Origin: Scytonema sp. RU_4_4
GTDB lineage: Bacteria > Cyanobacteriota > Cyanobacteriia > Cyanobacteriales > Nostocaceae
Direction of reading: 5' to 3'
DNA: 49,642 nt
NCBI GenBank assembly: GCA_012031965.1
Contig: JAAUSC010000023.1
Location: 1 to 49,642, forward strand
Part shown: one piece after another, positions 16,769-26,074 of the stretch
How positions within the stretch are numbered: the stretch's first letter is position 1
How the letters are laid out: every line of letters starts with the position of its first letter
Program-made: the position numbers and the translations under genes
Notes under the pieces: model-generated
Database searches by the model: none
Seen by the model: only the letters and a program-made list of their open reading frames with translations
What the model was told of the DNA's origin: nothing

Positions 16769-16848
16769 TTTCTCGATTATGGTGAATGACTGATTTTAGC
16801 AAAAAGAGAAAACCCAACCCGATGTTACTAGGGTAGCAAGCTGCTGGC

Positions 16849-18849
16849 TTATGAGCGTCCCACCAACTTATCCCGCAGCAGCTTAATGCGATCGCGCAAC
16901 TTAGCCGCTTCCTCAAACTCTAATTTTTTCGCCGCTTCTTTCATCTGCGCTTCCAGTTGAGTAATCAACCCTGGAATCTCTTCCAAAGGAAACTCATCTA
17001 TATGTTGCTCAACAGCGTCTAACTCAGTTGCATTTAATCGCCGCGACACCTCTAAGAAAGACAAAATCGCGTTACTCGATTTTTTCACAATCGGTTGCGG
17101 TGTCATTCCGTGCTCTTGGTTATAAGCCATCTGAATCGTGCGACGCCTCTCAGTTTCCGAGATAGCTTTTATCATGCTATCTGTGAGGTTATCAGCATAC
17201 ATAATTGCTTGTCCCCGCACATGACGCGCAGCTCTCCCAATTGTTTGAATCAGAGAACGTTCTGCACGCAAAAAGCCTTCTTTATCAGCATCCAAAATTG
17301 CTACCAGAGAAACTTCCGGTAAATCTAAACCTTCCCGCAACAAGTTCACGCCAACCAACACATCAAAGTTAGCATCGCGCAAATCCTGCAAAATCTCAAT
17401 TCGCTCAATCGAATTAATTTCAGAATGCAAATACCTCACCCGAATACTGTGATCTTGCAGATACTCGGTTAAATCTTCTGCCATGCGCTTAGTCAGTGTT
17501 GTAATGAGCACTCGTTCCTGGCGGTCAACTCTGTCTTTGATTTCGCCTAACAAGTCATCAATTTGCCCTTCTGTAGGACGGACTATGATTTCTGGATCAA
17601 GCACTCCAGTTGGTCTAATAATTTGTTGAGCCACATGATCTTCAGAAACTTCTAGTTCCCAATTTCCTGGGGTAGCGGAAACGAAAATACACTGATTCAC
17701 CTTTGTCCAAAATTCCTCTGCTTTTAGTGGACGGTTATCAGCCGCACTCGGTAGACGAAATCCATGCTCAATTAACACCTTTTTCCGTGCTTGGTCGCCG
17801 TTATACATTCCGCGTATTTGCGGTACGGTGACGTGAGATTCGTCTATGACCAAAAGCCAATCTTTGGGGAAATAATCAATCAAACATTCAGGTGGTTCGC
17901 CTGCTTGGCGTCCTGCAAGGTGACGGGAATAGTTTTCCACACCGTTGCAATAACCCACTTCACGCAACATTTCCAAATCATAGCGCGTCCGTTGGTCTAT
18001 ACGTTGCGCTTCAAGTAATTTTCCAGCTTCATCTAATTGTGCTTTTTGCTCTTTGAGTTCTGCTGCTATAGCATCAATAGCCTCTTCTAACCTATCTTCT
18101 GGAGTAACAAAGTGACGCGCAGGGTAAAGATTCACTGCTTCCACACTCTTGATGATTTCACCTGTCACAGGGTCAACGTAGCGAATAGCGTCAATCTCAT
18201 CACCAAAGAATTCCACGCGAATAATTCGGTCTTCATATGCTGGACCAATTTCCAACACATCACCTCGGACGCGAAAACGTCCGCGACTCAATTCCACATC
18301 GTTGCGGCTATACTGAACTGATACCAAATCTTTCAGTATTTCCCGTTGGTTAACTTCCAATCCGACTTGAAAGGGAATAGCTGCTTTGAGGTATTCTGAG
18401 GGAATTCCTAAACCATAAATGCAACTAATAGATGCAACAACGATAACATCGCGACGTTCAAAGAGCGATCGCGTTGCTGAGTGTCGCAACATGTCAATTT
18501 CATCGTTAATCGAAGCCGTTTTTTCTATGTATGTATCAGTGACGGGAATGTATGCTTCTGGCTGATAGTAATCGTAGTAGCTGACGAAATACTCAACTGC
18601 ATTGTGAGGAAAGAATTCTCGCAACTCATTACATAGCTGTGCAGCCAGAGTTTTGTTATGAGCAAGAACGAGAGTCGGTCTTCCTACTTTTTCAATCACT
18701 GATGCGATGCTAAAGGTTTTCCCCGTTCCTGTCGCTCCTAGTAAAGTTTGATACCTACTTTCTGCATTTATACTAGTAATGAGTTGGGCGATCGCTTGTG
18801 GTTGATCGCCTGTTGGTTGAAAAGGAGCTTGAAGATTAAATTGCATCAT
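16849..18849 (-). CDS. uvrB: excinuclease ABC subunit B
   Basis: A 666-residue UvrB, the damage-verifying helicase-like subunit of nucleotide excision repair. It shows the Walker A motif [10 protein letters not shown], the beta-hairpin region around [12 protein letters not shown], the DESH motif, helicase motifs VSATPG and RTIGRAARH-like sequence ([12 protein letters not shown]), and the C-terminal UVR domain that contacts UvrC ([16 protein letters not shown]). Length and motif order match the family. The start ATG is at 18847-18849, with a second Met next to it. It is monocistronic. Confidence 0.97.
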   Translation of the reverse strand: MMQFNLQAPFQPTGDQPQAIAQLITSINAESRYQTLLGATGTGKTFSIASVIEKVGRPTLVLAHNKTLAAQLCNELREFFPHNAVEYFVSYYDYYQPEAYIPVTDTYIEKTASINDEIDMLRHSATRSLFERRDVIVVASISCIYGLGIPSEYLKAAIPFQVGLEVNQREILKDLVSVQYSRNDVELSRGRFRVRGDVLEIGPAYEDRIIRVEFFGDEIDAIRYVDPVTGEIIKSVEAVNLYPARHFVTPEDRLEEAIDAIAAELKEQKAQLDEAGKLLEAQRIDQRTRYDLEMLREVGYCNGVENYSRHLAGRQAGEPPECLIDYFPKDWLLVIDESHVTVPQIRGMYNGDQARKKVLIEHGFRLPSAADNRPLKAEEFWTKVNQCIFVSATPGNWELEVSEDHVAQQIIRPTGVLDPEIIVRPTEGQIDDLLGEIKDRVDRQERVLITTLTKRMAEDLTEYLQDHSIRVRYLHSEINSIERIEILQDLRDANFDVLVGVNLLREGLDLPEVSLVAILDADKEGFLRAERSLIQTIGRAARHVRGQAIMYADNLTDSMIKAISETERRRTIQMAYNQEHGMTPQPIVKKSSNAILSFLEVSRRLNATELDAVEQHIDEFPLEEIPGLITQLEAQMKEAAKKLEFEEAAKLRDRIKLLRDKLVGRS

Positions 18850-19130
18850 AGAAGTTAATTTAGCTGCTTCTATTTAATATGCTAAGCAATATCGACACAA
18901 CGTGGTTTTACTGTACAGACGAGTCTCATTGTCAGTTGGAATATTAAGACTGAGCACTGCAATATTTCTTTATTAAAGTTTATCAAAATATAATATATGT
19001 ATTTAATATATAACTCTTAAAAAGAATTATTCTTACACAAGATTTTTTAAAGTTAAACTTAGGTGTTAAGGAAAAATTTAACATTCCCAGAATATTGTAA
19101 AATAAGTTAACAATGCAGAGGTAAAAGGTT

Positions 19131-19556
19131 ATGAGCATAACTAGCTCTGGTAAAGCAAGAAGTCCTCGGCAAAAAAGTCTGAAGCTTAAGGGAGAAAGTA
19201 CTGTGGAAGTGGAAAATAATCAGGGTCAGAGCTTGGATAAAGTTGAGCACAACAGTGATAAGCCAATCCATGTAGAATTGCCAGGTAAACTGGAAGTACA
19301 TGATACACTAGCTATCTCTGGGATACGTCCGGTGAGCTCCAGTGATTTGCAAGTTGTAGAGACAATAAATGTAATGGGTATCCGCCCAATTGCAGCCAAT
19401 TCATTCCAAATTGTTGACACTCTCAACTTGTCTGGAACTCGTCCAATTGGTTCAAGTGATCTCGTCATTTCTCAAACATACTCTATCATGGGCAATCGCC
19501 CAGTAGCATCAAATACGATTGACGATTCTGAAGCTATGATGGGTTTTCTTGATTAG
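19131..19556 (+). CDS. protein with four exact-length 19-residue repeats
   Basis: A 141-residue protein of unknown function. The first 53 residues are polar and charged. Residues 54-72, 73-91, 92-110 and 111-129 are four contiguous repeats, each 19 residues long, with consensus (L/F)xVxxTxx(I/L)xGxRP(V/I)xS. All four share Gly-x-Arg-Pro. A short acidic tail ends in MMGFLD. There is no signal peptide, cysteine or membrane span. The regular beta-prone unit would fit a small beta-solenoid or a multivalent binding strip; this is inference. The gene is isolated, with an AT-rich upstream region and a clear terminator. Confidence 0.75.
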   Translation: MSITSSGKARSPRQKSLKLKGESTVEVENNQGQSLDKVEHNSDKPIHVELPGKLEVHDTLAISGIRPVSSSDLQVVETINVMGIRPIAANSFQIVDTLNLSGTRPIGSSDLVISQTYSIMGNRPVASNTIDDSEAMMGFLD

Positions 19557-19584
19557 AGAAAAAATCATAACATATAACATTATC

Positions 19585-19615
19585 AACCCGGTTTTTGTAA
19601 GAAAGCCGGGTTTTT
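19585..19615 (+). terminator. intrinsic terminator
   Basis: AACCCGG (19585-19591) pairs with CCGGGTT (19606-19612), with TTT/AAA extending the inner stem and a T-run after it. It closes the repeat-protein gene. The stem sequence is nearly the same as that of the terminator at 6.53 kb. Confidence 0.85.
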
Positions 19616-19924
19616 CATGAATTAAATAGGGCGCATGAAAAGTTATTCGTAAAACCTTGTGATGAAGAAATAGATTGCTGTGTGGTGAAATCGAAAATTC
19701 TTGAATACTTAAAAAGTGTTCAAGGAGTAGTTATAGATGAATCATAGATGAATCATAGATGAATTATCCTCTCTCTTTTAGTAGAGACAATTAATGTATC
19801 TAGAGGCGGAAGGCTGTAGGAAAAAGATTAAGCTAACTTGTAAGAGTCATAACAAACAATTTCAAAGTTACGAAGCGAGTAAGTAACTTTGTAGCTGAAC
19901 CAGAAAATTTGGAGGTTAGTTAAA
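19616..19924. other. gene-free leader before the CsbD gene
   Basis: No reading frame is supported. At 19733-19765 the unit ATAGATGAATC is repeated three times (the third copy ends in T). A GGAGG ribosome site lies 8-9 nt before the CsbD start. The long leader suggests regulated expression, but no operator can be named. Confidence 0.5.
19733..19765. repeat. three tandem 11-bp units
   Basis: ATAGATGAATC occurs twice exactly and a third time with a final T instead of C. There are no spacers, so this is a simple tandem repeat and not a CRISPR. It could be slippage-derived. Confidence 0.8.
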
Positions 19925-20107
19925 ATGAGTTTAGAAGAACGCGCAAAAGCTACTGCTAAAAATGTTGAAGGTAAAGTTCAAGAAGCAGCAGGGAATGTAA
20001 CTGGCGATCCAAAAGATAAAGCAGAAGGTCAAGCAAAACAAGCTGAAAGCGAAGTTCGTCACAGCGTTGAAGATGTAAAAGATAACGTTAAGAAAACGAT
20101 TGAGTAG
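19925..20107 (+). CDS. CsbD-family stress protein
   Basis: A 60-residue, highly charged helical protein with the CsbD pattern: ATAKNVEGKVQEAAGNVTGDP followed by KAEGQAKQAESEV. CsbD-like proteins are general-stress-induced in many bacteria and are thought to be partly unfolded; their molecular job is unknown. There is no cysteine, signal peptide or membrane span. It is preceded by GGAGG and followed, about 127 bp later, by a hairpin terminator. The next two genes downstream are also small and may belong to the same response. Confidence 0.9.
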   Translation: MSLEERAKATAKNVEGKVQEAAGNVTGDPKDKAEGQAKQAESEVRHSVEDVKDNVKKTIE

Positions 20108-20233
20108 AAGGAGTACTTTTTGTACTTTCTGTACAATTTTGGATGTTTAGTAGGGGTGCATCTCTCAAAGTAAATACCTAAGTGTGAGAACTTACATCTC
20201 AGTAAACGCGCATTGTTATTAAAGCGCGGGAAG

Positions 20234-20260
20234 AGTCCGCTGACGCGGACTTCATTTTTT
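20234..20260 (+). terminator. intrinsic terminator
   Basis: AGTCCGC (20234-20240) and GCGGACT (20245-20251) with a TGAC tetraloop, followed by TCATTTTTT. It ends the CsbD transcript about 127 bp after its stop codon, leaving a fairly long 3' untranslated stretch. Confidence 0.85.
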
Positions 20261-20392
20261 ATGCGGTATTTTTACGATTTATAGTTTCCTCACTCAGAGA
20301 ATTGATAAATCTCCAAAAAATATGGACTCAGTTAAATTGAAGAAATTTTCTATTTAAGTTGATTTAAAAATGATTGATCGGAGGTAATAAAC

Positions 20393-20833
20393 ATGAATTT
20401 TTTTCAGCAGAGCCGCAAAATTGTTCTAGCTTGTGTCTTAATTTTAGTATTAACTTTGACGACTGCCTGTGGCGGTAGTAATGCGACACAAGCTAACCGC
20501 GTAACCAACCCACCAGTTGTTGGTCGAAGTGTTACCTATGGAGAATTAGAACGAGGGAATACCCCAACAGGACAAAGTTTTGGGAACTGGGTTGTACAGA
20601 CATCGAAGGGATTAATTACAGATGCTTATGTGCGTGACAACAACAAATTAGGCATTGTCATTTCCTCTCAAGTTTCTCCCAATGACGTGCGTCTCTTAAC
20701 GAAATCCCTAGTCGCAGGTTTTCGCCGAAACTTTCCCAATCAAGACTTGAAAGTTTTAGTGTATGCGCCTGATAAGAAATTAATTTTGACAGCTCAATAT
20801 GATGTCCAAACAAATCAAGTTCAGTACACTTAG
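20393..20833 (+). CDS. conserved lipoprotein of unknown function
   Basis: A 146-residue protein with a lipoprotein signal: a hydrophobic helix (IVLACVLILVLTL) ending in the lipobox LTTAC with acylated Cys at about residue 26, then GG. The mature part has no recognised domain. It contains about 110 residues with alternating hydrophobics (LGIVISSQVSPNDVRLLTKSLVAGFRRNFP in outline) that suggest a small alpha/beta domain. It is probably anchored to a membrane facing the periplasm or lumen. A GGAGG site precedes the ATG. It lies 88 bp upstream of the next gene on the same strand and may be co-transcribed with it. Confidence 0.85.
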   Translation: MNFFQQSRKIVLACVLILVLTLTTACGGSNATQANRVTNPPVVGRSVTYGELERGNTPTGQSFGNWVVQTSKGLITDAYVRDNNKLGIVISSQVSPNDVRLLTKSLVAGFRRNFPNQDLKVLVYAPDKKLILTAQYDVQTNQVQYT

Positions 20834-20920
20834 TTGCTGAGTTTTCATGAAAAGCATGAGCGAAGTCAATTGATTTGAAGTTGATTTGAAAAGTTTGACC
20901 AGAAAAAGGAGATAAGTAAA

Positions 20921-21445
20921 ATGAGTAGCAGCGACCAATACAGACGTCAAATTATGAGAGATTTGGCTCAAGGAAATGTCGAATCTCTAGATGATGCTCC
21001 AGCCGCTTCAACAACAGAGTACGAGAATTTTGACGATTTTGCTCAACGCTCAACACACGAAGAACGCCGTCAGTTGTTTGGTCAGTCTTTACATCATGAC
21101 AATATTCCCAGCAACCAGATGGAGCCAGAATTGCAAAAGGCGATCGCTCAAATTAAACCGTCGGAACGGGATGATGTCGCCCGCGCCTTCTTCAAACACT
21201 TCAAGCAAAGAGGGCTAGACGATCGCCATCTGGAGCAACAACTTGGTCTTTCCACTCACGTTCCTGGTCGCATGAGTGCTGATGATGTTAGTAGACTAGC
21301 GTCTTTTGCATATCACAACCATCCCGATATCTTCCGTGAAGTATTGGCAGAGCAACCAGGTATCATTAAGTTTCTTAGCAATCCAGTTGTCGCAGCTATT
21401 TTAGGTATAGCCGCAGCGAAATGGTTAGGTAATCACCGTCGATAA
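20921..21445 (+). CDS. conserved hypothetical protein, C-terminal hydrophobic helix
   Basis: A 174-residue protein I cannot assign to a named family. It is charged and helical through residue 145 (KPSERDDVARAFFKHFKQRGLDD, DDVSRLASFAYHNHPDIF in outline). It ends in a glycine/alanine-rich hydrophobic segment, VVAAILGIAAAKWLGNHRR, which could insert in or lie on a membrane. A clear Shine-Dalgarno sequence (AAAGGAG) precedes the ATG. The position after a CsbD gene and a lipoprotein gene points to a stress-related role, by context only. Confidence 0.8.
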   Translation: MSSSDQYRRQIMRDLAQGNVESLDDAPAASTTEYENFDDFAQRSTHEERRQLFGQSLHHDNIPSNQMEPELQKAIAQIKPSERDDVARAFFKHFKQRGLDDRHLEQQLGLSTHVPGRMSADDVSRLASFAYHNHPDIFREVLAEQPGIIKFLSNPVVAAILGIAAAKWLGNHRR

Positions 21446-21914
21446 AAGTTGAGTGTCGGGTTCTTCGGTTTTAGTGGTGGGCAATAATGTCCACTTTTTT
21501 TGTTTCCTCACCATAAATTTACAAAATTTTTATACAGTGCTTCAGATGAGAAATCATTTGGAAGCTTTATAGAAACTCACTTTTCATGGTATATAGTATT
21601 TAGCCATAATATTAAAGACTTTAAATTTTGTGTTAAGACGAATAGAGGTAGTTGATTTTGCTTATCTAAAGAGCAACACTGATCACTAATACTTCCTCAG
21701 AATCATTACTGAACACACTGCGAGTACCTCACCAATAGAGGCAAGTGTAGGAGTTAGCATCATTAGTTTTATGAATGTTAACTTATCAGGGGTGCGACAG
21801 GTTGACTCATAACCCGTCGCACGACTTTTCCTGTGCAACTATTTTGAGGTACTTGCGAATCTCACTCCAGGGTAAATCTACCATCAACCTTTACCTGTAT
21901 TTAGGAGTGAGCCA
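21446..21914. other. 469-bp leader region of the PEP-CTERM gene
   Basis: No gene is supported. At 21792-21822 GTGCGAC and GTCGCAC, extended by AGGTT/AACCC, form a strong hairpin followed by GACTTTTCC. It may be an attenuator or terminator in the long leader of the PEP-CTERM gene. A good ribosome site (AGGAG) sits 8 nt before that gene's ATG. Confidence 0.55.
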
Positions 21915-22889
21915 ATGACGAGATTTCAGGTTAGAAGAAAGTTACGTAAGGCTTGTTCTAAAGCAAAATATATTGCTTTGGAAACACTGAGCATGGGACA
22001 CGAGAGTGTCAGTCACACTGGAAGCAAACTGGGCTTCAGAGCTAGTCTGAAATTAGTAGGCATGAAGCCGTTCATTCGCGCTTTAACATTTGGCTCTACC
22101 ACTGTACTGGGACTGAGTGTAGTCGCAGGTTCAGCGCACGCAACTAGCTTCACACTCACTTCACCAACATCGGGTGGAACATTGGGTAATGGATTCACCC
22201 CAGTAGGTGGAATTGTCTTGGATTTGATTGGTCAGAACGGTGTACGAGTCACTACCCAGTTAGCAGCCAATGAAACTTTTGTAGGGTTTTTTGATAGCGG
22301 TACTCCGGTATCTTCCCAAGGAAATCCAGGCACAATTGGTACCCAGACTGGTTTTAATTCATCGGTTATCTCCGCATTGGGAGGAGGTATTAAAGAGGTT
22401 GGTGTCCGATTCTCCCTTTATGACGGGGATTCAGCATCTGGTGACTTCGACGACTCTAATGACAACACACTGTTGGTCAACGGTCTAGACTTTGGAGATT
22501 GGAGCAGTGTGAATGCTGAAAACACTGATAACCAAGGAAATACTGGTTCTAACGGTTTTAGTGGCGGTGGTTTCCGCAATAACACACTGGATACAGGCTG
22601 GTTCTATTCCAACGATAGTACACTCCTTAGCAGCTTATATGACAGCTTAGTTAATACACAACAAGTTGTTTACCAAGTTCAAGATGTTGATCCGTACGAC
22701 AACTATTATGACTTTACACAGGGAATAAGTTCCAACTTGAGCAACGTGGGTCAAGGTCCATCAGTCCAACCTTCTAATCCTGTTCCCGAACCTCTGACCA
22801 TATTAGGTTCATTAGCAGCAGGTAGTTTTGGTGTTGCTCTGCGTCGTAAATACAACAAGCAGCAACAAAAAGAGACTGCAGAAGTCTAG
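21915..22889 (+). CDS. PEP-CTERM sorting-domain protein
   Basis: A 324-residue exported protein. A long polar N-region is followed by a signal helix (FIRALTFGSTTVLGLSVVAG) and a likely cleavage site SAHA at about residue 75. The mature part is acidic and rich in Asn, Gly, Ser and Asp, with many DGDSASGDFDDSNDN-type stretches and almost no basic residues. The C-terminus is a PEP-CTERM signal: VPEPLTILGSLAAGSFGVAL followed by RRK. The ATG at 21915 has AGGAG 8 nt upstream, so the long N-region seems real; a start at 22062 (MKPFIRAL) is the alternative. The exosortase gene next to it is the obvious processing enzyme. Confidence 0.88.
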   Translation: MTRFQVRRKLRKACSKAKYIALETLSMGHESVSHTGSKLGFRASLKLVGMKPFIRALTFGSTTVLGLSVVAGSAHATSFTLTSPTSGGTLGNGFTPVGGIVLDLIGQNGVRVTTQLAANETFVGFFDSGTPVSSQGNPGTIGTQTGFNSSVISALGGGIKEVGVRFSLYDGDSASGDFDDSNDNTLLVNGLDFGDWSSVNAENTDNQGNTGSNGFSGGGFRNNTLDTGWFYSNDSTLLSSLYDSLVNTQQVVYQVQDVDPYDNYYDFTQGISSNLSNVGQGPSVQPSNPVPEPLTILGSLAAGSFGVALRRKYNKQQQKETAEV

Positions 22890-22933
22890 AAAAACGACAC
22901 AGATAGAATAGACTTCCTACATCCATCTCATCG

Positions 22934-22956
22934 CCAGGGGTAATGAACCCCTGGCT
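22934..22956. terminator. hairpin between PEP-CTERM gene and exosortase
   Basis: GCCAGGGGT (22934-22942) pairs with ACCCCTGGC (22948-22956) around a 5-nt loop. With no T-run behind it, it may be a partial terminator or mRNA-stability hairpin that lowers expression of the exosortase relative to its substrate. Confidence 0.5.
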
Positions 22957-22986
22957 AATAGCTTATAGTCATCATGACATGACGAC

Positions 22987-23847
22987 ATGAAAGCTTCTCA
23001 TCTCACTGTAGTTTCACAACTCAAATACCCTCAGATCTGGCTATTAGCGATAGGAGCAGGCTTAATTGCAATTCACCTGGTTTTGCTGTGGAAAGCCAAT
23101 AATCCTAGCCTATTAGGCATGACTTTTCTATTTTGGGCAGCTATATCTTCCTTTGTTTGGGAAAAACGCTACAGTTTAAATCTAGAAAGTGGAATTTTCT
23201 CTAGTTTCTTTGGTCTAACGCTGATTGCACTGTTACTCATAAAAAGTCTATCCCTCACAAGTTTTGGTGTTTTCTTATACCTCTCACCAGTGATTTTTGC
23301 CATTGGTCTTGCAATGCTTGCTTCTGGCTTTAAGGGATTAAAACAGTATAAAGGCGAATTACTCATTCTTTTTTTTCTTGGTGTACCTAAATTATTACCT
23401 TCTTCGCTTGATATCTCGCTAGTGACTGCCAAATTTACAGCTTTAATTCTTTGGTACACAGGTTTTGAAGTTGCTCGAAAAGGAACTCTAATTTATCTTC
23501 CTACTGGAAGCGTAGAAGTTTATTCTGGCTGTTCTGGAATAGAGCTTATATTCCAACTGCTAGGCTTCGCTCTACTTTTTCTCTTAATGTTTCGTCAGAA
23601 TTGGAAACACAAAATTCTGATACCGTCTATAGCTGTCACTTTAGCGTTTATTGTTAATGGTCTAAGAGTGGCTCTGATGGCTATCTTGGTAGCGCAAGGA
23701 CATATGGAAGTCTTTGATTACTGGCATGAAGGAGATGGTTCGCTGGTATTTTCGTTGATTGCTGTCTTACTTTTTGGATTATTTTGCTGGTTTTCCCTTG
23801 GAAGGTCTGAATTAAGAAATAAAGACGCTACGGAGTCATCAAAGTGA
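22987..23847 (+). CDS. crtA: cyanoexosortase A
   Basis: A 286-residue polytopic membrane protein with the exosortase active-site pattern: Cys182 in VYSGCSGIELI, Arg227 in VNGLRVALMAI and His247 in DYWHEGDGS. About eight hydrophobic segments span the protein. Exosortases recognise PEP-CTERM tails, cleave them and probably transfer the protein to an extracellular polymer. The short length and the neighbouring associated gene fit the cyanobacterial type A form. The gene overlaps the next one by 4 nt (ATGA), indicating translational coupling. It lies 97 bp after the PEP-CTERM gene. Confidence 0.9.
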   Translation: MKASHLTVVSQLKYPQIWLLAIGAGLIAIHLVLLWKANNPSLLGMTFLFWAAISSFVWEKRYSLNLESGIFSSFFGLTLIALLLIKSLSLTSFGVFLYLSPVIFAIGLAMLASGFKGLKQYKGELLILFFLGVPKLLPSSLDISLVTAKFTALILWYTGFEVARKGTLIYLPTGSVEVYSGCSGIELIFQLLGFALLFLLMFRQNWKHKILIPSIAVTLAFIVNGLRVALMAILVAQGHMEVFDYWHEGDGSLVFSLIAVLLFGLFCWFSLGRSELRNKDATESSK

Positions 23848-24497
23848 TGATTTGGAAACAATCCCGTGTACCACTTTTAGCTTTAACTCTTAGTAGCGTC
23901 CTCTTTGTTTTGGGAAACGTCGTGTTGCTTTCCCCAAAAGATAAACAGACAGTGACTCCGTTTATATTTCCTCAGGAGGTTCCTTTACCACAATGGCAAT
24001 TCACTATAAGTCGTCCACTACCACAGCCAACAAAAAAGATTTACAAAGTCATAGCTCAAAAGCATTATCGATACATAAACAATAACCTGCCTTTAGATAT
24101 CGAAATGCGTTATTTGACGGATGGAGATGTTGTTAGGTTTCTCCGAGATTTTACCTTTATCTCTTCTTCTGCTATTGTGCGTCAGCGAGAAGGAGTTGGC
24201 TACTATGGTTTGGGAGTCGAAAAGCAACAAGCCTACCTGAGCGCCTGTATCAACCCTCAAGGCGTCAGTACGTTTACCAATGAGCAATTTCATCAAAATC
24301 TATACAGCCACGCAATGAAACCTCAACGTCTACTGTCTTGGGTATTGAGTCAGAAACAACTTCAAGACAACCGTTGTCTTTGGACGCATTTATCAGTTCC
24401 CTTAAAGAATTCTTCCCCCCAAGCAGCCTACCAAGTTCTAGAAAATGCTTGGCTTTCTTGGTATCAGTGGTGGCAACCACGCTTTCCCAAGTCCTAA
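23844..24497 (+). CDS. cyanoexosortase A system-associated protein
   Basis: A 217-residue protein that begins inside the stop of the exosortase gene (ATGA overlap). It has an N-terminal hydrophobic segment (VPLLALTLSSVLFVLGNVVLL) that anchors or exports it. A soluble domain of about 180 residues follows, rich in aromatic residues and including YLSACINPQGVSTF and LLSWVLSQKQLQDNRCLWTHL. By position and pattern it is the partner always found beside cyanoexosortase A; it is reminiscent of the EpsI domain fused to some proteobacterial exosortases. Its exact function is not known. Confidence 0.82.
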   Translation: MMIWKQSRVPLLALTLSSVLFVLGNVVLLSPKDKQTVTPFIFPQEVPLPQWQFTISRPLPQPTKKIYKVIAQKHYRYINNNLPLDIEMRYLTDGDVVRFLRDFTFISSSAIVRQREGVGYYGLGVEKQQAYLSACINPQGVSTFTNEQFHQNLYSHAMKPQRLLSWVLSQKQLQDNRCLWTHLSVPLKNSSPQAAYQVLENAWLSWYQWWQPRFPKS

Positions 24498-24535
24498 ATC
24501 ATCGTCACTTTTTTCTGTTTTCTTCTATTAGTAAA

Positions 24536-25252
24536 ATGACAAAATCCAATAGCGATAAATTTATTCCTGTCGTCCAAGAATTACAGCAGTTTGCTTTCAG
24601 TCAGCAAGGCTCATTGACAATAGTGCGATTGCTGGGCTATGGTCTGTTGTTCTTGGCACTGTTCGACATCATTGAGATATTGATTCCACCTAAATTTCTG
24701 AATCCCGCTTGGGAATTTCAAACAATCGGGACACTCGTTGAAAGGGTACCAGTGCCTTTAATTGGGCTAGTATTAGTGTTTTTTGGAGAGCTATATTCAC
24801 GAACAAAATGGGAAATTCCTATTTTAAAGGTTTTATCTTGGCTAACTTTATTATTTGGAATATTATTTTTTCTAATAATACCTTTAGGACTTGTTAACAC
24901 CATTCGGTTAAACAATCAAAATGTAGCTCAAATGCAAACTGTATCCACTCAACAAATATCTCAAGCCGAGAAATTGGAACAGCAGGTGAGTAAAGCCTCA
25001 CCCGAACAGATAGATAAATTTCTCAAAAGCCAAGGTCGCAAAATAGATGGTAAAAATCCTGAGGAATTAAAGGAGCAATTGTTATCAGACGTCTCAAAAG
25101 CGAAACAACAGATAAAAACTCAAGCACAAACAACGCAGTCTCTGCGAGGTCTAGGCTTGATTAAAGTTTCTGCAAAGTGGAATCTTAGTGCTGTAGTCGC
25201 AGGGACTTTGTTTATCAGTATTTGGAAAGGAACGCGTTGGGCAAGAAACTAA
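24536..25252 (+). CDS. HpsJ-like protein, cyanoexosortase A-associated
   Basis: Begun at ATG 24536 (MTKSNSDK) the protein has 238 residues; an earlier in-frame start at 24338 would overlap the previous gene by 160 bp and is unlikely. It has three or four hydrophobic segments (near 30-50, 70-90, 98-120 and at the C-terminus). A charged, Gln/Lys-rich helical region (about 135-205) contains QISQAEKLEQQVSKASPEQ and is probably coiled coil. The pattern matches the HpsJ-like proteins of exosortase loci; HpsJ itself belongs to the hormogonium polysaccharide cluster. It probably helps link sorting to polysaccharide export. A perfect palindromic terminator follows. Confidence 0.75.
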   Translation: MTKSNSDKFIPVVQELQQFAFSQQGSLTIVRLLGYGLLFLALFDIIEILIPPKFLNPAWEFQTIGTLVERVPVPLIGLVLVFFGELYSRTKWEIPILKVLSWLTLLFGILFFLIIPLGLVNTIRLNNQNVAQMQTVSTQQISQAEKLEQQVSKASPEQIDKFLKSQGRKIDGKNPEELKEQLLSDVSKAKQQIKTQAQTTQSLRGLGLIKVSAKWNLSAVVAGTLFISIWKGTRWARN

Positions 25253-25296
25253 TTTGACGCGGGGATGTCTAGAGATTTCTTCTCCTCCTTATTGAT

Positions 25297-25330
25297 AAAA
25301 AACTCGGTTTTTAAAAACCGAGTTTTTTCT
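25297..25330. terminator. perfect palindromic terminator
   Basis: AACTCGGTTTTT (25301-25312) is followed directly by its complement AAAAACCGAGTT (25313-25324) and a T-run. On the minus strand the mirror image also ends in a T-run, so it can terminate both the exosortase operon and the convergent rpe gene. Confidence 0.9.
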
Positions 25331-25366
25331 TTAAAGAGAGTTAATAGCTATTCATTCTTAAACAGT

Positions 25367-26074
25367 TCAAGCTGTTGCGAGTTGTGGAGTCGGACGCTTG
25401 CTGTTGCGAATACCAGTTATTGCTTCAGCATAATCCTTAGCCTTAAATACGGCTGAACCAGCCACAATTGCATTAGCCCCAGCTTCCAAAACCTGCCAGG
25501 TATTATTTCCCTTTAGTCCTCCATCCACTTCAATCCAAGGGTCAAGACCACGTTCGTCGCACATTTGACGCAGCTTGCGGATTTTGGGCACGACTTCGGG
25601 AATAAAGCTTTGACCACCAAAACCGGGGTTGACGCTCATAATCAACACCAAATCACATAGTTCTAGGACATACTCAATGAGTTCCAATGGAGTTGATGGA
25701 TTGAGTACGACACCAGCTTGTTTGCCAAGTTCTCTGATTTGACCAAGAGTGCGGTGCAAGTGAGGTGAAGCGTTGTGTTCGCAATGAACAGAGATAATAT
25801 CAGCACCTGCCTTAGCAAAATCTTCTACGTACTTTTCTGGCTCCACAATCATCAAATGGACATCCAGAGGCTTCTGTGTCACTGGGCGAATCGCCTCCAC
25901 AATCAGAGGACCTATCGTAATATTAGGTACAAAACGACCGTCCATTACATCGACATGAATCCAATCTGCGCCAGCCTTGTCTACAGCACGCACCTCGTCT
26001 CCTAGACGACTAAAATCTGCTGATAAGATGGATGGAGCGATTACAATGGGCTTTTTAGATTGTGTTTGGGTCAT
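25367..26074 (-). CDS. rpe: ribulose-phosphate 3-epimerase
   Basis: A 235-residue TIM-barrel enzyme interconverting ribulose 5-phosphate and xylulose 5-phosphate in the Calvin cycle and pentose phosphate pathway. Signature segments are [34 protein letters not shown] (metal-binding His and catalytic Asp), [20 protein letters not shown] and [10 protein letters not shown] (second catalytic Asp). It is cytoplasmic and full length. The start ATG is at 26072-26074. It converges on the exosortase operon across a shared terminator. Confidence 0.97.
   Translation of the reverse strand: MTQTQSKKPIVIAPSILSADFSRLGDEVRAVDKAGADWIHVDVMDGRFVPNITIGPLIVEAIRPVTQKPLDVHLMIVEPEKYVEDFAKAGADIISVHCEHNASPHLHRTLGQIRELGKQAGVVLNPSTPLELIEYVLELCDLVLIMSVNPGFGGQSFIPEVVPKIRKLRQMCDERGLDPWIEVDGGLKGNNTWQVLEAGANAIVAGSAVFKAKDYAEAITGIRNSKRPTPQLATA

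Noticed and set aside
19733-19765. short tandem repeats as a CRISPR
   Set aside because: The units are 11 bp with no spacers. The 14-bp and 13-bp doublets at 2552 and 37924 are likewise simple duplications.
24338-24535. 66-residue N-terminal extension of the HpsJ-like protein
   Set aside because: It lies out of frame inside the preceding gene. The ATG at 24536 after that gene's stop gives a protein of normal layout.
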